This document shows positions 1 to 14,500 of a stretch of 64,000 bases of DNA, in pieces. Source of the DNA: Limnohabitans sp. Rim8 (GTDB taxonomy: Bacteria > Pseudomonadota > Gammaproteobacteria > Burkholderiales > Burkholderiaceae_C); the NCBI GenBank assembly GCA_945897465.1, contig CAMDFK010000006.1:88421-152420 (forward strand), read 5' to 3'. The notes under the pieces were generated by a model. The model saw nothing but the letters and a program-made list of their open reading frames with translations, was not told where the DNA came from and made no database searches. Each line of letters opens with the position of its first letter. Within the stretch, counting starts at the first letter, position 1. The position numbers and the translations under genes were made by a program.

Positions 1-948
1 GCGGCCATGCATGTTTCCGGCTCGCCGGGACAGCTCTACAACCCCTTGTTCATTTATGGCGGCGTGGGTTTGGGCAAGACCCACCTCATGCACGCCATTG
101 GCAACAAGCTGCTGGCCGACCGGCCCGATGCCAAGGTCTTGTACATCCACGCTGAACAATTTGTGTCGGATGTGGTTAAAGCCTACCAACGCAAGACTTT
201 TGACGAGTTCAAACAGCACTACCACTCGCTCGATTTGCTGCTGATCGACGATGTGCAGTTCTTTGCCAACAAGGACCGCACGCAAGAAGAATTCTTCAAT
301 GCCTTTGAGGCCCTGTTGGCTAAAAAATCACACATCGTGATGACCAGCGACACCTACCCCAAGGGCTTGGCCGACATCCATGAGCGCCTGGTCTCGCGCT
401 TTGATTCGGGCCTGACGGTGGCCATGGAACCCCCAGAGCTCGAGATGCGGGTGGCCATTTTGATCAACAAAGCCATCAGCGAGGGCAGCGAAATGCCCGA
501 GGATGTGGCGTTTTTTGTGGCCAAAAACGTGCGCTCCAACGTGCGCGAATTGGAAGGTGCGCTGCGCAAAATCTTGGCCTACTCACGCTTCAACCAAAAA
601 GACATCTCCATCCAGTTGGCCCGCGATGCGCTGCGTGATTTATTGTCCATCCAGAACCGCCAGATCAGTGTCGACAACATCCAGAAAACGGTGGCTGACT
701 ATTACAAAATCAAAGTCGCCGACATGTACAGCAAGAAGCGCCCGGCCAGCATCGCTCGCCCACGCCAGATTGCCATGTACTTGGCCAAGGAAATGACCCA
801 AAAGAGCCTGCCCGAAATTGGCGAGCTTTTTGGCGGGCGGGACCACACCACCGTGCTGCATGCGGTGCGCAAGATCAGCGCTGAACGCTTGCAGCTGACC
901 GAGTTGAACCAGCAATTGCATGTCTTGGAGCAATCCCTCAAGGGTTGA
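1..948 (+). CDS. dnaA: Chromosomal replication initiator DnaA (5'-truncated by window edge)
   Basis: The reading frame is open from base 1, so the N-terminal domains I-II lie outside the window; the first Met at 7 is internal. What remains is the AAA+ ATPase domain with Walker [10 protein letters not shown] about 20 residues in, Walker [11 protein letters not shown] about 80 residues in, and the arginine-finger region [11 protein letters not shown]. Domain IV follows, carrying the DnaA-box-binding signature [12 protein letters not shown] near the end. DnaA-ATP opens oriC and also acts as a transcription regulator. dnaN and gyrB follow on the same strand, the classical origin order. No DnaA box was recognised in the window, so the origin is presumably upstream of dnaA. 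Confidence 0.97.
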   Translation, partial: AAMHVSGSPGQLYNPLFIYGGVGLGKTHLMHAIGNKLLADRPDAKVLYIHAEQFVSDVVKAYQRKTFDEFKQHYHSLDLLLIDDVQFFANKDRTQEEFFNAFEALLAKKSHIVMTSDTYPKGLADIHERLVSRFDSGLTVAMEPPELEMRVAILINKAISEGSEMPEDVAFFVAKNVRSNVRELEGALRKILAYSRFNQKDISIQLARDALRDLLSIQNRQISVDNIQKTVADYYKIKVADMYSKKRPASIARPRQIAMYLAKEMTQKSLPEIGELFGGRDHTTVLHAVRKISAERLQLTELNQQLHVLEQSLKG

Positions 949-1099
949 GGCGCCATGAACCCATCCCGCCCCTCCGGTTTTAGGTGATTTGCAGCCCTTA
1001 GAAGCCGTTTTGGACCCAAAAAACAGCGAAAATGCATGTTGTTGTGAAAATTCACCCGGCGCTGAGTTGCGGTGACAAAAAACCACCAAAGGTAGACAA

Positions 1100-2209
1100 A
1101 TGATCGTCCTGAAGGCCACCCAAGACAAATTGCTGTCGGTCCTGCAATCTGTGTCCGGCATTGTCGAGCGCCGCCACACCCTGCCCGTGCTGGCCAACGT
1201 CCTGATCCGCAAAACCGGTCACGCCGTGCAACTGACCACCAGCGACCTCGAAATCCAGATCCGCACCACCGCCGAGATGGACGGTGACCCAGGCGATTTC
1301 ACCACCACCGTGGGCGCACGCAAACTCATCGACATCCTGCGCACCATGCCCGCTGACCAAACCGTCAGCCTCGAATCATCGCAAGCCAAGCTGATCCTGA
1401 AGGGCGGTAAGTCCAAGTTCACCTTGCAGACCTTACCCGCAGAAGACTTTCCGCTGGTGCAAGAAGCCGCCAGCTTCGGCCCCGTGTTCAGCGTGCCGCA
1501 AAAGACCCTCAAGCAATTGCTGGGGCAAGTCTCGTTTGCCATGGCCGTGCACGACATCCGTTACTACCTCAACGGCATCTTGTTTGTGGCTGAAGGCAAA
1601 CGCCTGAGCCTGGTTGCCACCGACGGCCACCGCTTGGCCTTCACCGCCGCCACACTCGACGTGGAAGTGCCCACCAAACAAGAAGTCATCTTGCCGCGCA
1701 AGACCGTGCTCGAGCTGCAGCGCTTGCTCTCGGACGCCGACGGCGCGATCGAGATGCAATTTGCCAACAACCAGGCCAAGTTCAGCTTTGATGGCATGGA
1801 ATTCGTGACCAAGCTGGTCGAGGGCAAGTTCCCTGACTACAACCGCGTCATCCCCAAAGGCCACCGCAACAACCTGACGCTGGGCCGCCAGGCGCTCTTG
1901 TCATGCTTGCAACGCACCGCCATCCTGACCAGCGACAAGTTCAAAGGCGTGCGCCTGAACCTCGACCCCGGCAGTCTGCGCGTGGCCTCTACCAACGCCG
2001 AACAAGAAGAAGCCGTGGACGAGCTCGACATCGACTACGGCGGTGACGCCATCGAGATCGGCTTCAACGTGACCTACATCATCGACGTGCTCAGCAACAT
2101 GGGCCAGGACATGGTCCGCATTGACCTGGCCGATGGCAACAGCTCGGCGCTGATCACGATTCCCGAGAACGACAACTTCAAATATGTGGTGATGCCCATG
2201 CGCATTTAA
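1100..2209 (+). CDS. dnaN: DNA polymerase III beta subunit (sliding clamp)
   Basis: The 369-residue product is the normal clamp length. It begins MIVLKATQDKLLSVLQSVSG, contains the typical ERRHTLPVLANVLI segment, and ends in the conserved VVMPMRI that helps form the partner-binding cleft. The dimeric ring tethers polymerase III to DNA and recruits many repair and replication proteins. The ATG at 1100 has an AAAGG Shine-Dalgarno about 8 bases upstream. The 151-base gap from dnaA could hold a separate promoter, but none could be assigned. A strong hairpin follows the stop codon. Confidence 0.97.
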   Translation: MIVLKATQDKLLSVLQSVSGIVERRHTLPVLANVLIRKTGHAVQLTTSDLEIQIRTTAEMDGDPGDFTTTVGARKLIDILRTMPADQTVSLESSQAKLILKGGKSKFTLQTLPAEDFPLVQEAASFGPVFSVPQKTLKQLLGQVSFAMAVHDIRYYLNGILFVAEGKRLSLVATDGHRLAFTAATLDVEVPTKQEVILPRKTVLELQRLLSDADGAIEMQFANNQAKFSFDGMEFVTKLVEGKFPDYNRVIPKGHRNNLTLGRQALLSCLQRTAILTSDKFKGVRLNLDPGSLRVASTNAEQEEAVDELDIDYGGDAIEIGFNVTYIIDVLSNMGQDMVRIDLADGNSSALITIPENDNFKYVVMPMRI

Positions 2210-2231
2210 GGCCCGCGCCATACGGCCATAG

Positions 2232-4898
<2,667 letters not shown>

Positions 4899-5026
4899 CC
4901 TTGATGGCTTAAATGAAGCCGCCCTGCCACGCGTTCGGTGCGCATGGCGCTGTGCACCCCATGCCACAACTGCAGGTGTGGTGACTGTTTTTCACTTTGT
5001 ACGGGCCTGTCCGGCCCTGAAGCACC

Positions 5027-6133
5027 ATGACTTCTGACACCCCCACCACCACGCGCGCCTTCACGCTCAGCGACTTCGACTTTGAGCTGCCCCCCGAGTT
5101 GATAGCCCAACACCCGGCCACCGAGCGAAGCGGCTCGCGTTTGCTCGATGGCTCATCGGCCACGGTCGTCGACCGGATTTTTCGCGAACTGCCCGGTTTG
5201 CTGAATGCAGGCGATCTGCTGGTATTCAACGACACCAAAGTGGTCAAGGCCCGCATTTTTGGCGAGAAAGCCTCGGGCGGAAAACTCGAATTGCTGATCG
5301 AACGTGTATTGCCGGGCCACCAGGTGGTGGCGCACATGAAGGTGAGCAAAAAACCTTTGGTGGGCGGCAAGATGTACTTGGCAGGCGGCGCGCGCAACGG
5401 CGGTTTCGATGCCGTGCTGTTGGGCCGATGGCCCGATGAAAAAGGCCAACTGTTTCATCTGCAACTGAGCGACGAGCCACACGCCTTGATGGAGAAGCAC
5501 GGCGTGGTGCCACTGCCGCCTTACATTGAGCGCCCTGCGGGCGCGATCACCCACACCGATTCGGAAGAAGACGCACAGCGCTACCAGACCGTTTTTGCGC
5601 GTGCGCCCGGTGCGGTGGCTGCGCCCACAGCCGCGTTGCATTTTGACGAAGGCGTCTTGGCCGCTCTGGCGGCGAGCGGCGTGCACACCGCCAGCGTCAC
5701 CTTGCATGTGGGCGCGGGCACCTTCCAACCCGTCAAGACCGAGAACATTGCCGAACACCACATGCACAGCGAGTGGTACGAGGTGCCCGAAGCCACACAG
5801 CAAGCGATTGCGGCCTGCAAAGCACGCGGCGGCAAAGTGATTGCCGTGGGTACGACCACGGTGCGCACCCTCGAATCCTGGTCCAAGTTTGGCCAGGCCA
5901 GCGGCGACACCGAGATTTTCATCACCCCGGGGTTCGAGTTCCAAGTGGTCGATCGGCTGATCACCAATTTCCACCTGCCCAAAAGCACGCTGATGATGCT
6001 GGTGAGTGCCTTTGCAGGTTACGAGCACATCATGGGGCTGTACCGCCACGCAATTGCGCAGCAGTACCGGTTTTTCAGCTACGGGGATGCGATGCTGCTC
6101 AAACGCACCGCACCTGGATCTCAGCCCAGCTGA
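5027..6133 (+). CDS. queA: S-adenosylmethionine:tRNA ribosyltransferase-isomerase QueA
   Basis: QueA transfers and isomerises the ribosyl group of SAM onto preQ1 in tRNA, giving epoxyqueuosine. The 368-residue product shows the family hallmarks [14 protein letters not shown] near the N-terminus, [35 protein letters not shown], and [17 protein letters not shown] near the end. It lies about 2 kb upstream of tgt, the preceding step of the same pathway; the two genes are separated by an inserted reverse-strand ring-hydroxylase cassette. Its end overlaps the end of the convergent ferredoxin gene by 13 bases. Confidence 0.96.
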   Translation: MTSDTPTTTRAFTLSDFDFELPPELIAQHPATERSGSRLLDGSSATVVDRIFRELPGLLNAGDLLVFNDTKVVKARIFGEKASGGKLELLIERVLPGHQVVAHMKVSKKPLVGGKMYLAGGARNGGFDAVLLGRWPDEKGQLFHLQLSDEPHALMEKHGVVPLPPYIERPAGAITHTDSEEDAQRYQTVFARAPGAVAAPTAALHFDEGVLAALAASGVHTASVTLHVGAGTFQPVKTENIAEHHMHSEWYEVPEATQQAIAACKARGGKVIAVGTTTVRTLESWSKFGQASGDTEIFITPGFEFQVVDRLITNFHLPKSTLMMLVSAFAGYEHIMGLYRHAIAQQYRFFSYGDAMLLKRTAPGSQPS

Positions 6134-6438
6134 AGAAAAACTCGCCCACCCTCCACCTTGACCGGCCAGGTCTTGGCGGGTTCTGTGGCGGGGCCACAAG
6201 CCACTGAGCCATTGCGCAGGCTGAACTGCGCTTGGTGGAAGGGGCACTCGACATGGTCGCCTTCCACAAAGCCATCGCACAACTTGGCGTTGCCGTGGGT
6301 GCACAGGTTGTTGATGGCAAACACCTCGCCCTCCACGCAGAACAGCGCAATGTCTTGGCCTTCTGGCGTCACGGCGATGCCTGCGCCTTCAAACAGGTCG
6401 GCCTCGGCGGCCACGTCAATCCAAGTGTTCATGGTCAT
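6121..6438 (-). CDS. Rieske [2Fe-2S] ferredoxin of a ring-hydroxylating dioxygenase (NagAb-like)
   Basis: This 105-residue protein has the Rieske cluster ligands CTHG and CPFH about 18 residues apart (roughly residues 46-67). It starts [11 protein letters not shown], like biphenyl/naphthalene-type ferredoxins. It should carry electrons from a reductase to the NagGH-like oxygenase. The ATG at 6438 overlaps the stop of the small-subunit gene as ATGA, indicating translational coupling. No flavin reductase gene is adjacent, so one encoded elsewhere must serve it. Confidence 0.9.
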   Translation of the reverse strand: MTMNTWIDVAAEADLFEGAGIAVTPEGQDIALFCVEGEVFAINNLCTHGNAKLCDGFVEGDHVECPFHQAQFSLRNGSVACGPATEPAKTWPVKVEGGRVFLQLG

Positions 6439-6908
6439 ATCGGGTAGATGATGGCGTTGGGGATCATTTCGCTGTCGTACACACACAGGCGCTCGGCGAA
6501 CTTCAGGCCCTCTGGGGTGGGCACGATGGTGTCGATGTAGCGGCCCACATTGAACACGGTGCTGGCCTTGTCGAGCTTGGTGCGGAACACCGCGTAGTTG
6601 GCCTCGGCATGGATGCGCTCACCGTCGACACGCCGCACCACCGGCGCACCCACCACATGGCGCTGGTAATAGGGGTCGTGGTACAGCGTCTCTTGAATGC
6701 CATACACACGGTCTTTGATCATGCCTTTGCTGGTGAACGACAGGGTGCACAGCGGAAAGCCGCGCTCGTGGTTTTCACGCGGGATGAGTTTGTACACGCA
6801 CTGCTCGATAAAGAACTCAGGCCACAAATCCCAATGGCCGCTGTCCACGGCCAGGGCGTAATCGGCGTACAGGCGGCCGAGGGCCATGTGGGTTTCAAAA
6901 CTGACCAC
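6435..6908 (-). CDS. nagH: Salicylate 5-hydroxylase small subunit (NagH-like ring-hydroxylating oxygenase beta subunit)
   Basis: The 157-residue product has the cone-shaped beta-subunit fold of aromatic-ring dioxygenases. Recognisable stretches are [39 protein letters not shown] and the C-terminal [18 protein letters not shown], which match the NagH pattern from memory. The GTG at 6908, two bases after the large-subunit stop, gives an N-terminus (MVSF) that aligns with NagH better than the internal ATG at 6887. The beta subunit is mainly structural and helps define substrate fit. It is co-transcribed with nagG and the ferredoxin. Confidence 0.88.
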   Translation of the reverse strand: MVSFETHMALGRLYADYALAVDSGHWDLWPEFFIEQCVYKLIPRENHERGFPLCTLSFTSKGMIKDRVYGIQETLYHDPYYQRHVVGAPVVRRVDGERIHAEANYAVFRTKLDKASTVFNVGRYIDTIVPTPEGLKFAERLCVYDSEMIPNAIIYPI

Positions 6909-6910
6909 GA

Positions 6911-9456
<2,546 letters not shown>

Positions 9457-10704
9457 TCAATCGGTCGTGAACACCGTCAGCACCCCGGTGTAACCGTATA
9501 ACTGGTGACGGGCAATTTCGCCAGCCGCAAAAAAGCCCACCAGCGGCACATCGCCCAAGGCATGCCGAATGATCTGCATCTCGGCACTCGGCCCGCCAAA
9601 ATGCGGGCCACCGCGCCCAGTGCAGCTCACATACACAGCACCCGCAATGCGCTGGCCCGCTTGGGGCACCGTGGGCACCGGGTCGTCGCTCATGGCGTTG
9701 ATCGCCTCGATGGACAGCATCTCGGGCTCCAAAGCTTCACGAATTTCTGCGCACACGCGCACCAGGTCGGCACGGGCTGCTGGCACGTCGCGTCGACAAA
9801 ACGTCAGGCGCATGCCCGGCTCCAGGTGCTCAGCAATCGCCACGCCTTGGCGCAAAGGGTCCAAACCAATGATGTGGCGCACCCGCACGTCGTTGCCCAA
9901 ATTGCCCGCACGGCCCACACCCGACTGACCGGGCGCACTCAGGCCCACCAAAGTCGATCGGACCACGGCAACGGCTTTTTGAGGCTCGCTCAAGCTGATG
10001 TCCAGATCGGCCAACATCACATCCAGCGCTGGCTCTCCCGCCAGTTGGAGCACCACATGGCCATCGGCTTCGGTGACCTCACGCTCGGGGGCCACAGGTT
10101 GACAGCCTTGTGTCACGCGTGAAAGCAAACTCACATCGGGCGAGAAAGCCACGCCACTCAAGCCACCTTCGAGCACACCTCCGTGCACTTCGACACCACC
10201 CGCGTCTTCGGCCCGCACCGCAAACTGCACGCTGCGCGTGCGGCTGGCGCTGAGGCCCCCAAACAAATAACCTTGCTGCGTGCGCTCGGCCATCTCTTTG
10301 ATCAGCTCGGCCAGGTCAGGCGTGTTCGGGTCGGCATGCACCAAGGCCGCATCGGCCCAGTCGGATGGCAGCGGCGACACCCCAGAAAACACGCGGTATT
10401 GCTCGAGCGTCAGGTCGCACAGCATGAGCGCCATGGCGGGTTCGTCAAAGTACTCGGCGTTGTTCACCGCCACGCCAATCCCCACCGTGCCTGCCCAGTC
10501 GGGCACCTCGGGTAAGGCCTGGCGCAAGTGGTCGAGCAGGGCTTGCGCCTCGGTTGCGTAATGGTCGGTGATGTAGAGCAAGCCCAAACGCGGCTGGCTG
10601 GCGTGATCGGGCAAACCCATCTGGGCACGCAACTGCGCCAGCACCAAGCCAGCGGCCATGCGCCACTGTGGGTGGGTGGCGTGGCCACAGGGATACAACT
10701 TCAT
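9457..10704 (-). CDS. FIST-domain protein (putative small-ligand sensor)
   Basis: The 415-residue soluble protein has the FIST_N pattern in the first half (GLLYITDHYATEAQALLDHL, VGIGVAVNNAEYFDEPAMALM, GYLFGGLSAS) and FIST_C in the second half. The C-terminal half includes AGQRIAGAVYVSCTGRGGPHFG and PLVGFFAAGEIARHQLYGYTGVLTVF. FIST domains are thought to bind small ligands such as amino acids, usually with signalling partners; here no output domain is fused. Its ATG overlaps the phaM stop by four bases (ATGA), so it is translationally coupled to a PHB-granule regulator. Its stop abuts the tgt stop, the two genes being convergent. Confidence 0.8.
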   Translation of the reverse strand: MKLYPCGHATHPQWRMAAGLVLAQLRAQMGLPDHASQPRLGLLYITDHYATEAQALLDHLRQALPEVPDWAGTVGIGVAVNNAEYFDEPAMALMLCDLTLEQYRVFSGVSPLPSDWADAALVHADPNTPDLAELIKEMAERTQQGYLFGGLSASRTRSVQFAVRAEDAGGVEVHGGVLEGGLSGVAFSPDVSLLSRVTQGCQPVAPEREVTEADGHVVLQLAGEPALDVMLADLDISLSEPQKAVAVVRSTLVGLSAPGQSGVGRAGNLGNDVRVRHIIGLDPLRQGVAIAEHLEPGMRLTFCRRDVPAARADLVRVCAEIREALEPEMLSIEAINAMSDDPVPTVPQAGQRIAGAVYVSCTGRGGPHFGGPSAEMQIIRHALGDVPLVGFFAAGEIARHQLYGYTGVLTVFTTD

Positions 10705-11432
10705 GATGCTTTGCGCTTAGCGGCCGCCTTGCGCGGTGCAGATGGGGCAAGCGGTTTGGTTTTAACAGCGGCTGACTTTTTGGCCACAGCCTTTTTGGCG
10801 GGGCTTGTTTTTTTGCCAGCAACTGAGGTACTGGCCCCTTTGGCCGTCATGCCCGTCTTCATGGCTTCGGCGGCCACGTCTTTGACGGCCGCTGCGGCAA
10901 TGTTTTGAAACTGCTGGGTCAATGCACCCCACCACTGCATCGGGTCCACCGCGGGCCTGGCGGAGGTAGACCCCTTCGAAGTCGTTTCAGACGCCTCATT
11001 CACCGCATCGCCTGTTTGAACGGGTTTCGGCTCAGGAGCGGCCTGTGGCGTCACCGGTTGAGGCGCAGCAGCCTGCGGCTCAGGTGCAGGAGCTGATGCA
11101 GGCGCTTTGACCGTGAAAGCCTTGGCCAGATCGCCCATGCTGACATTCATGCTCTGCAGTGTGGACAATGTCATTTTTTGCACTTCCATCGCTTGGATGG
11201 TGGCCTTGAGCGCCGTGGTGTTTTGCTCCAACCAAAAGAGCACCGACTTCAACTCTTGAATGCGTTTGTCGATGTCTTCGATGTTCAGCGTGGGGGCTAC
11301 CCAGCTGGCCATGCCAGGCATGGCACCCGCGCTGGCACTTGGTGTGGCCTGCGCAGCCGTCTTGGACAGGTTTTGTAAAAAGTCAAAACCCGGTACGAAT
11401 TGGCCAAAGCCGAAGGCGGATGAATCGCTCAT
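10701..11432 (-). CDS. phaM: PhaM-type polyhydroxybutyrate granule regulator
   Basis: The 243-residue protein starts MSDSSAFGFGQFVPGFDFLQ. Its N-terminal core resembles Ralstonia PhaM: MPGMASWVAPTLNIEDIDKR, IQELKSVLFWLEQN and MTLSTLQSMNVSMGDLAKAF. A long Pro/Ala/Gln-rich linker (about residues 115-160) and a lysine/alanine-rich tail with PAKKAVAKKSAAVK follow. The tail resembles histone-like DNA-binding repeats. PhaM activates PHB synthase PhaC and links granules to the nucleoid, so the cell is predicted to make PHB. The ATG at 11432 was chosen over an upstream in-frame Met because the homology begins there. Confidence 0.88.
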   Translation of the reverse strand: MSDSSAFGFGQFVPGFDFLQNLSKTAAQATPSASAGAMPGMASWVAPTLNIEDIDKRIQELKSVLFWLEQNTTALKATIQAMEVQKMTLSTLQSMNVSMGDLAKAFTVKAPASAPAPEPQAAAPQPVTPQAAPEPKPVQTGDAVNEASETTSKGSTSARPAVDPMQWWGALTQQFQNIAAAAVKDVAAEAMKTGMTAKGASTSVAGKKTSPAKKAVAKKSAAVKTKPLAPSAPRKAAAKRKAS

Positions 11433-11496
11433 GGAGTCTCCTGAAAAAGGTCTGAACAAAGCTTACCCGAAGACGCTTTCAAACCCTCTGACGACA

Positions 11497-12366
11497 TCAA
11501 AACGCCTGATCGGCCGTGAAGGTGACCCGGTGCAGTTTGCGGTGCTGCGGATAAAAGTCGGCCACGGCGTAGTGCTGGGTCGAGCGGTTGTCCCACACCG
11601 CCAATGAATGGGGCTTCCAGCAAAACCGGGCCTGCACTTCGGGCGCGGTGATCAGCCCAAACAACTGCGCCAGCAAGGCGTCGCTTTGCGTGCGCGGCAG
11701 GCCGTGGATGTGGGTGGTGAAGGTCGGATTGACGTACAAAATCTTTTTGCCTGTGACGGGGTGCACACGCACCACCGGGTGCGTCACGGGCGGGTATTTA
11801 GCGCGAGCGGCCTGCAGTTGCTCGCCCGTGGCATCTTGGCGCAGCAAGTATTCGGTCCAACCGGTCACCTCCCAAGTGTGCATGGCACTCAGCGTTTCCA
11901 GATAGGCTTTGAAGTCGGCAGGCAAGGCCTCGTAGGCGGTGGTCATGCTGGCCCAGACGGTGTCGCCGCCGCGGGCCGGAATCACTTGCGCATACAAGCT
12001 GGTGCCTATCGGTGGGTTGGCCTGCCAGGTGATGTCGGAATGCCAGTTGTTGTTGGCAGCCGGGCGCTCGGCGGTGCTTTCCACAATTTCAATCTCGGGC
12101 TGGCTCTCCACACGCGGAAAGAAAGCTTTGACTTCCTTGACTTGGCCAAAACTGCGGGTGAAGGCCACCTGCTGAGCAGGGGTGAGCACTTGATCCCGAA
12201 AAAAGATCACCTCGTACCGGGCCAAAGCAGCCCTCAGCTCGCTTTGTGCCAGATCCCTCAAGGGTTGCGACAAGTCCAAACCATGGAGCGTGGCCCCGAT
12301 GTTGGGGGTGTAGGGCTCGACCACAAAACTTTGGTAAGCCGCAGGGCAAGAGGTCGGAAAATTCAT
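11497..12366 (-). CDS. TauD/TfdA-family 2-oxoglutarate-dependent dioxygenase
   Basis: The 289-residue Fe(II)/2-oxoglutarate oxygenase has iron ligands in NWHSDITW (HxD, about residue 103) and a distal His in NRSTQHYAVADF. The 2-oxoglutarate-binding Arg is in RKLHRVTF near the C-terminus. The N-terminal LGATLHGLDLSQPL-type segment (here IGATLHGLDLSQPLRDLA) is typical. The family hydroxylates taurine, other sulfonates, or aryloxyacids. No sulfonate transporter or sulfatase is adjacent, so the substrate is unknown. The ATG at 12366 was chosen over an upstream in-frame start because it leads straight into the conserved domain. Confidence 0.82.
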   Translation of the reverse strand: MNFPTSCPAAYQSFVVEPYTPNIGATLHGLDLSQPLRDLAQSELRAALARYEVIFFRDQVLTPAQQVAFTRSFGQVKEVKAFFPRVESQPEIEIVESTAERPAANNNWHSDITWQANPPIGTSLYAQVIPARGGDTVWASMTTAYEALPADFKAYLETLSAMHTWEVTGWTEYLLRQDATGEQLQAARAKYPPVTHPVVRVHPVTGKKILYVNPTFTTHIHGLPRTQSDALLAQLFGLITAPEVQARFCWKPHSLAVWDNRSTQHYAVADFYPQHRKLHRVTFTADQAF

Positions 12367-12461
12367 GCGCAGATCATGCCTGAACAGGTCTGCCGACAGC
12401 TCCAAACCGTCGGTCAAACCTGTTCATGGCGAGGTCTTGAATGGTCAAATCAGTACTGCGC

Positions 12462-12929
12462 TCAATGTTTGTGACCGTCACCGTGCTTCATAGCGGGCGC
12501 GGCAGCTTTGCGTGCTGGCACTTTCAAAACCAAGGACTGGCGCTTGCCGTTCTGGCCCTCGAATACCAGCATCACGGGCACGGTGTCACCGTCTTTGACT
12601 TGGCCTTTCAAGTCCATCAGCATGACGTGGTAGCCACCGGGCTTGAGGTCCACCGCTTTGCCTGCAGGCAAAGCCAAGCTGGGTATGGCACGCATTTTCA
12701 TGACACCGCCGTCCATGCTCATTTCATGCACCTCAACCACACCCGCCACAGGCGACTGGGCCGAGATCAACTTGGCGTCTTGCGCCGACTGCAGTTGCAT
12801 GAAAGCACCCGTGGCTTTTTGCTGCGCCACGGTGGCACGCACCCAGGCGTCTTTCACGGTGACTTGGGCTTGGGCCTGACTGAACAGGGCCGACATCAGG
12901 ACGGCAAAAGAGACAACAACGCGTTTCAT
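12462..12929 (-). CDS. Periplasmic copper chaperone PCu(A)C
   Basis: The 155-residue protein has a 21-residue signal peptide (cleavage likely after AQAQ) and the DUF461/PCu(A)C fold. Cu(I) ligands are visible in VEVHEMSMDGGVMKMR and GGYHVMLM, the H/M arrangement of the family. A His-rich tail MKHGDGHKH adds metal-binding capacity. It would load copper onto cytochrome oxidase in the periplasm. The upstream same-strand DUF2946 gene is a common neighbour of copper genes, which supports a copper-handling pair. Confidence 0.9.
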   Translation of the reverse strand: MKRVVVSFAVLMSALFSQAQAQVTVKDAWVRATVAQQKATGAFMQLQSAQDAKLISAQSPVAGVVEVHEMSMDGGVMKMRAIPSLALPAGKAVDLKPGGYHVMLMDLKGQVKDGDTVPVMLVFEGQNGKRQSLVLKVPARKAAAPAMKHGDGHKH

Positions 12930-13060
12930 GGCGAACTCCAGTTAAAAAAGACACGAGGGGAAAGGGTATGGCGCCGCTTGAAAGCCAGCACACCGGATCA
13001 CGGACAGTTGGACCGTCTCATGCGGAGACCCCGCATCCAGCCGTCAAACTGCCAAAGAGA

Positions 13061-13426
13061 TCAAGAAAAAGAAGGGGGAGCGCGGGCCTGCCAAGGCAGG
13101 CCGATGAGCGAGGCCAGCCGGGCCTGCTCTAGAGGACGCAGCGCATGAGACAGCCCGACATGGACTGGCGCTGAAACCGACACCACCGGGGGCGCTGCCA
13201 CCGGCAAACACAAGGGACATTGCAGGCCTTGGTGGCTGCCTTGCGCTTCCTCGCCATCGGCATCGAGCTGCAGCAGCTTGACGCTGCCCGCTGTGGTGCA
13301 CACCAGTTGCACGCCCTCAGGGTTGACCAGCGGCGAAGCCACGGCCACCCCCACAAACAACGCAAACCACATCAGCACGAAGCGGGTGAGGCGGTGGGCG
13401 TTGCGCAGGGATTGCAGAATCAGCAT
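13061..13426 (-). CDS. DUF2946 family protein
   Basis: The 121-residue protein has an N-terminal hydrophobic helix (LTRFVLMWFALFVGVAVAS). A CPLC motif follows in LQCPLCLPVAAPP (about residue 70), and a hydrophobic/proline-rich tail ends the protein. This layout is that of DUF2946 proteins, often found beside copper genes and TonB receptors. The molecular role is unknown; a periplasmic metal-linked function is inferred only from the CPLC pair and the PCu(A)C neighbour 131 bases downstream. Confidence 0.7.
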   Translation of the reverse strand: MLILQSLRNAHRLTRFVLMWFALFVGVAVASPLVNPEGVQLVCTTAGSVKLLQLDADGEEAQGSHQGLQCPLCLPVAAPPVVSVSAPVHVGLSHALRPLEQARLASLIGLPWQARAPPSFS

Positions 13427-13658
13427 TTCTGAAATTATGACACTGGCAGTTTGACCGTCTATGGTGCGAGGATTCGAAACACCTCAAACAACGGCCTTGG
13501 CCGAACCGCCACAACGCTCAGCCGCGTTTCACACGCCCCCACATTGACTGGAAAAAATTGGCGATAACGCAGCCCAAAGCAACTCGTCAATCATGCGACT
13601 GCGGCATGACCAACACCCGGTTAGGATGTTTCTCTTTCTCATCTATCGGAGTACCCTC

Positions 13659-14309
13659 ATGCTCACACTCTGCGGCTTTGCTGGCAGCAATTACCACAAC
13701 AAAGTCAAACTGGCCCTGCTCGAAAAGGGCATCCCTTTTGAAGAGCAATTGGTCTGGGTTGGCGAAACCGACCCCCTAGCCAGCCCTTTGGGTAAAGTGC
13801 CTTATTTCAAAACCGAGGATGGGGCGATGTGCGAGTCGTCTGTGATGCTGGAATACATCGAACAAAAATACCCGCAAAACCCTCTTTTGCCTGCCGATCC
13901 TATGGCCGCATCCAAGGTACGCGAACTGGCGCTGTTTTTGGACCTGCACTTGGAACTGGTCGCTCGCAACCTCTACCCCGAGGCCTTTTTTGGCGGCAAG
14001 GTGAGCGATGCGGTCAAAGAAAAAGTCGGTGCGCAGCTTGAGAAAAACATCTCAGCTTTTGCCAAGCTGGCCAAGTTTGCACCCTTTGTGGCGGGCGACA
14101 GCCTGACGCTGGCCGATTGCGCAGCTGTGACCCACCTGCCTTTGGTTTCTGCTGTGACCAAAGTGATTTATGGCAAAGACTTTTTGGCAGAGCTGCCAGC
14201 ACGCGACTACCTCAAAATGATGGGCGAGCGCCCCCACATGCAAAAGGTCAACGCCGACCGCAAAGCCAATATGGAGTTGATGATGGCCCGAATGAAAGCC
14301 AAAAGCTGA
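13659..14309 (+). CDS. Glutathione S-transferase family protein
   Basis: The 216-residue protein starts at the ATG 13659 (MLTLCGFAGSNYHNKVKLAL). The N-terminal thioredoxin-like half has SPLGKVPYF with the cis-proline and the glutathione-contacting ESSVMLEYIEQKYP. The C-terminal helical half includes the capping-type segment GDSLTLADCAAV. The catalytic position near residues 10-12 is SNY. It probably conjugates glutathione to an unknown electrophile. It is convergent with mrdA; the 191-base gap after it shows no recognisable feature. Confidence 0.87.
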   Translation: MLTLCGFAGSNYHNKVKLALLEKGIPFEEQLVWVGETDPLASPLGKVPYFKTEDGAMCESSVMLEYIEQKYPQNPLLPADPMAASKVRELALFLDLHLELVARNLYPEAFFGGKVSDAVKEKVGAQLEKNISAFAKLAKFAPFVAGDSLTLADCAAVTHLPLVSAVTKVIYGKDFLAELPARDYLKMMGERPHMQKVNADRKANMELMMARMKAKS

Positions 14310-14500
14310 CCGAGTGCGCTGGATCATCGAAAACGATACAGCCAAATGGGCGGCGTGGACACCCAAGTCTGTCCAGACACCTTCACTGTGCCCCACAGAA
14401 TTGGGCTCGTCCCGCTGCCCTGAGGCTTTTGGGCCGATATGAAGGTTTCACCGGCTTGGACACGGTCTAGGCCAGATGAACACCCTGGCCAGTCGATGAA

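Noticed and set aside
1-1100. oriC / DnaA boxes near dnaA-dnaN
   Set aside because: No TTATCCACA-type cluster or AT-rich unwinding region was seen; the origin is probably upstream of the window.
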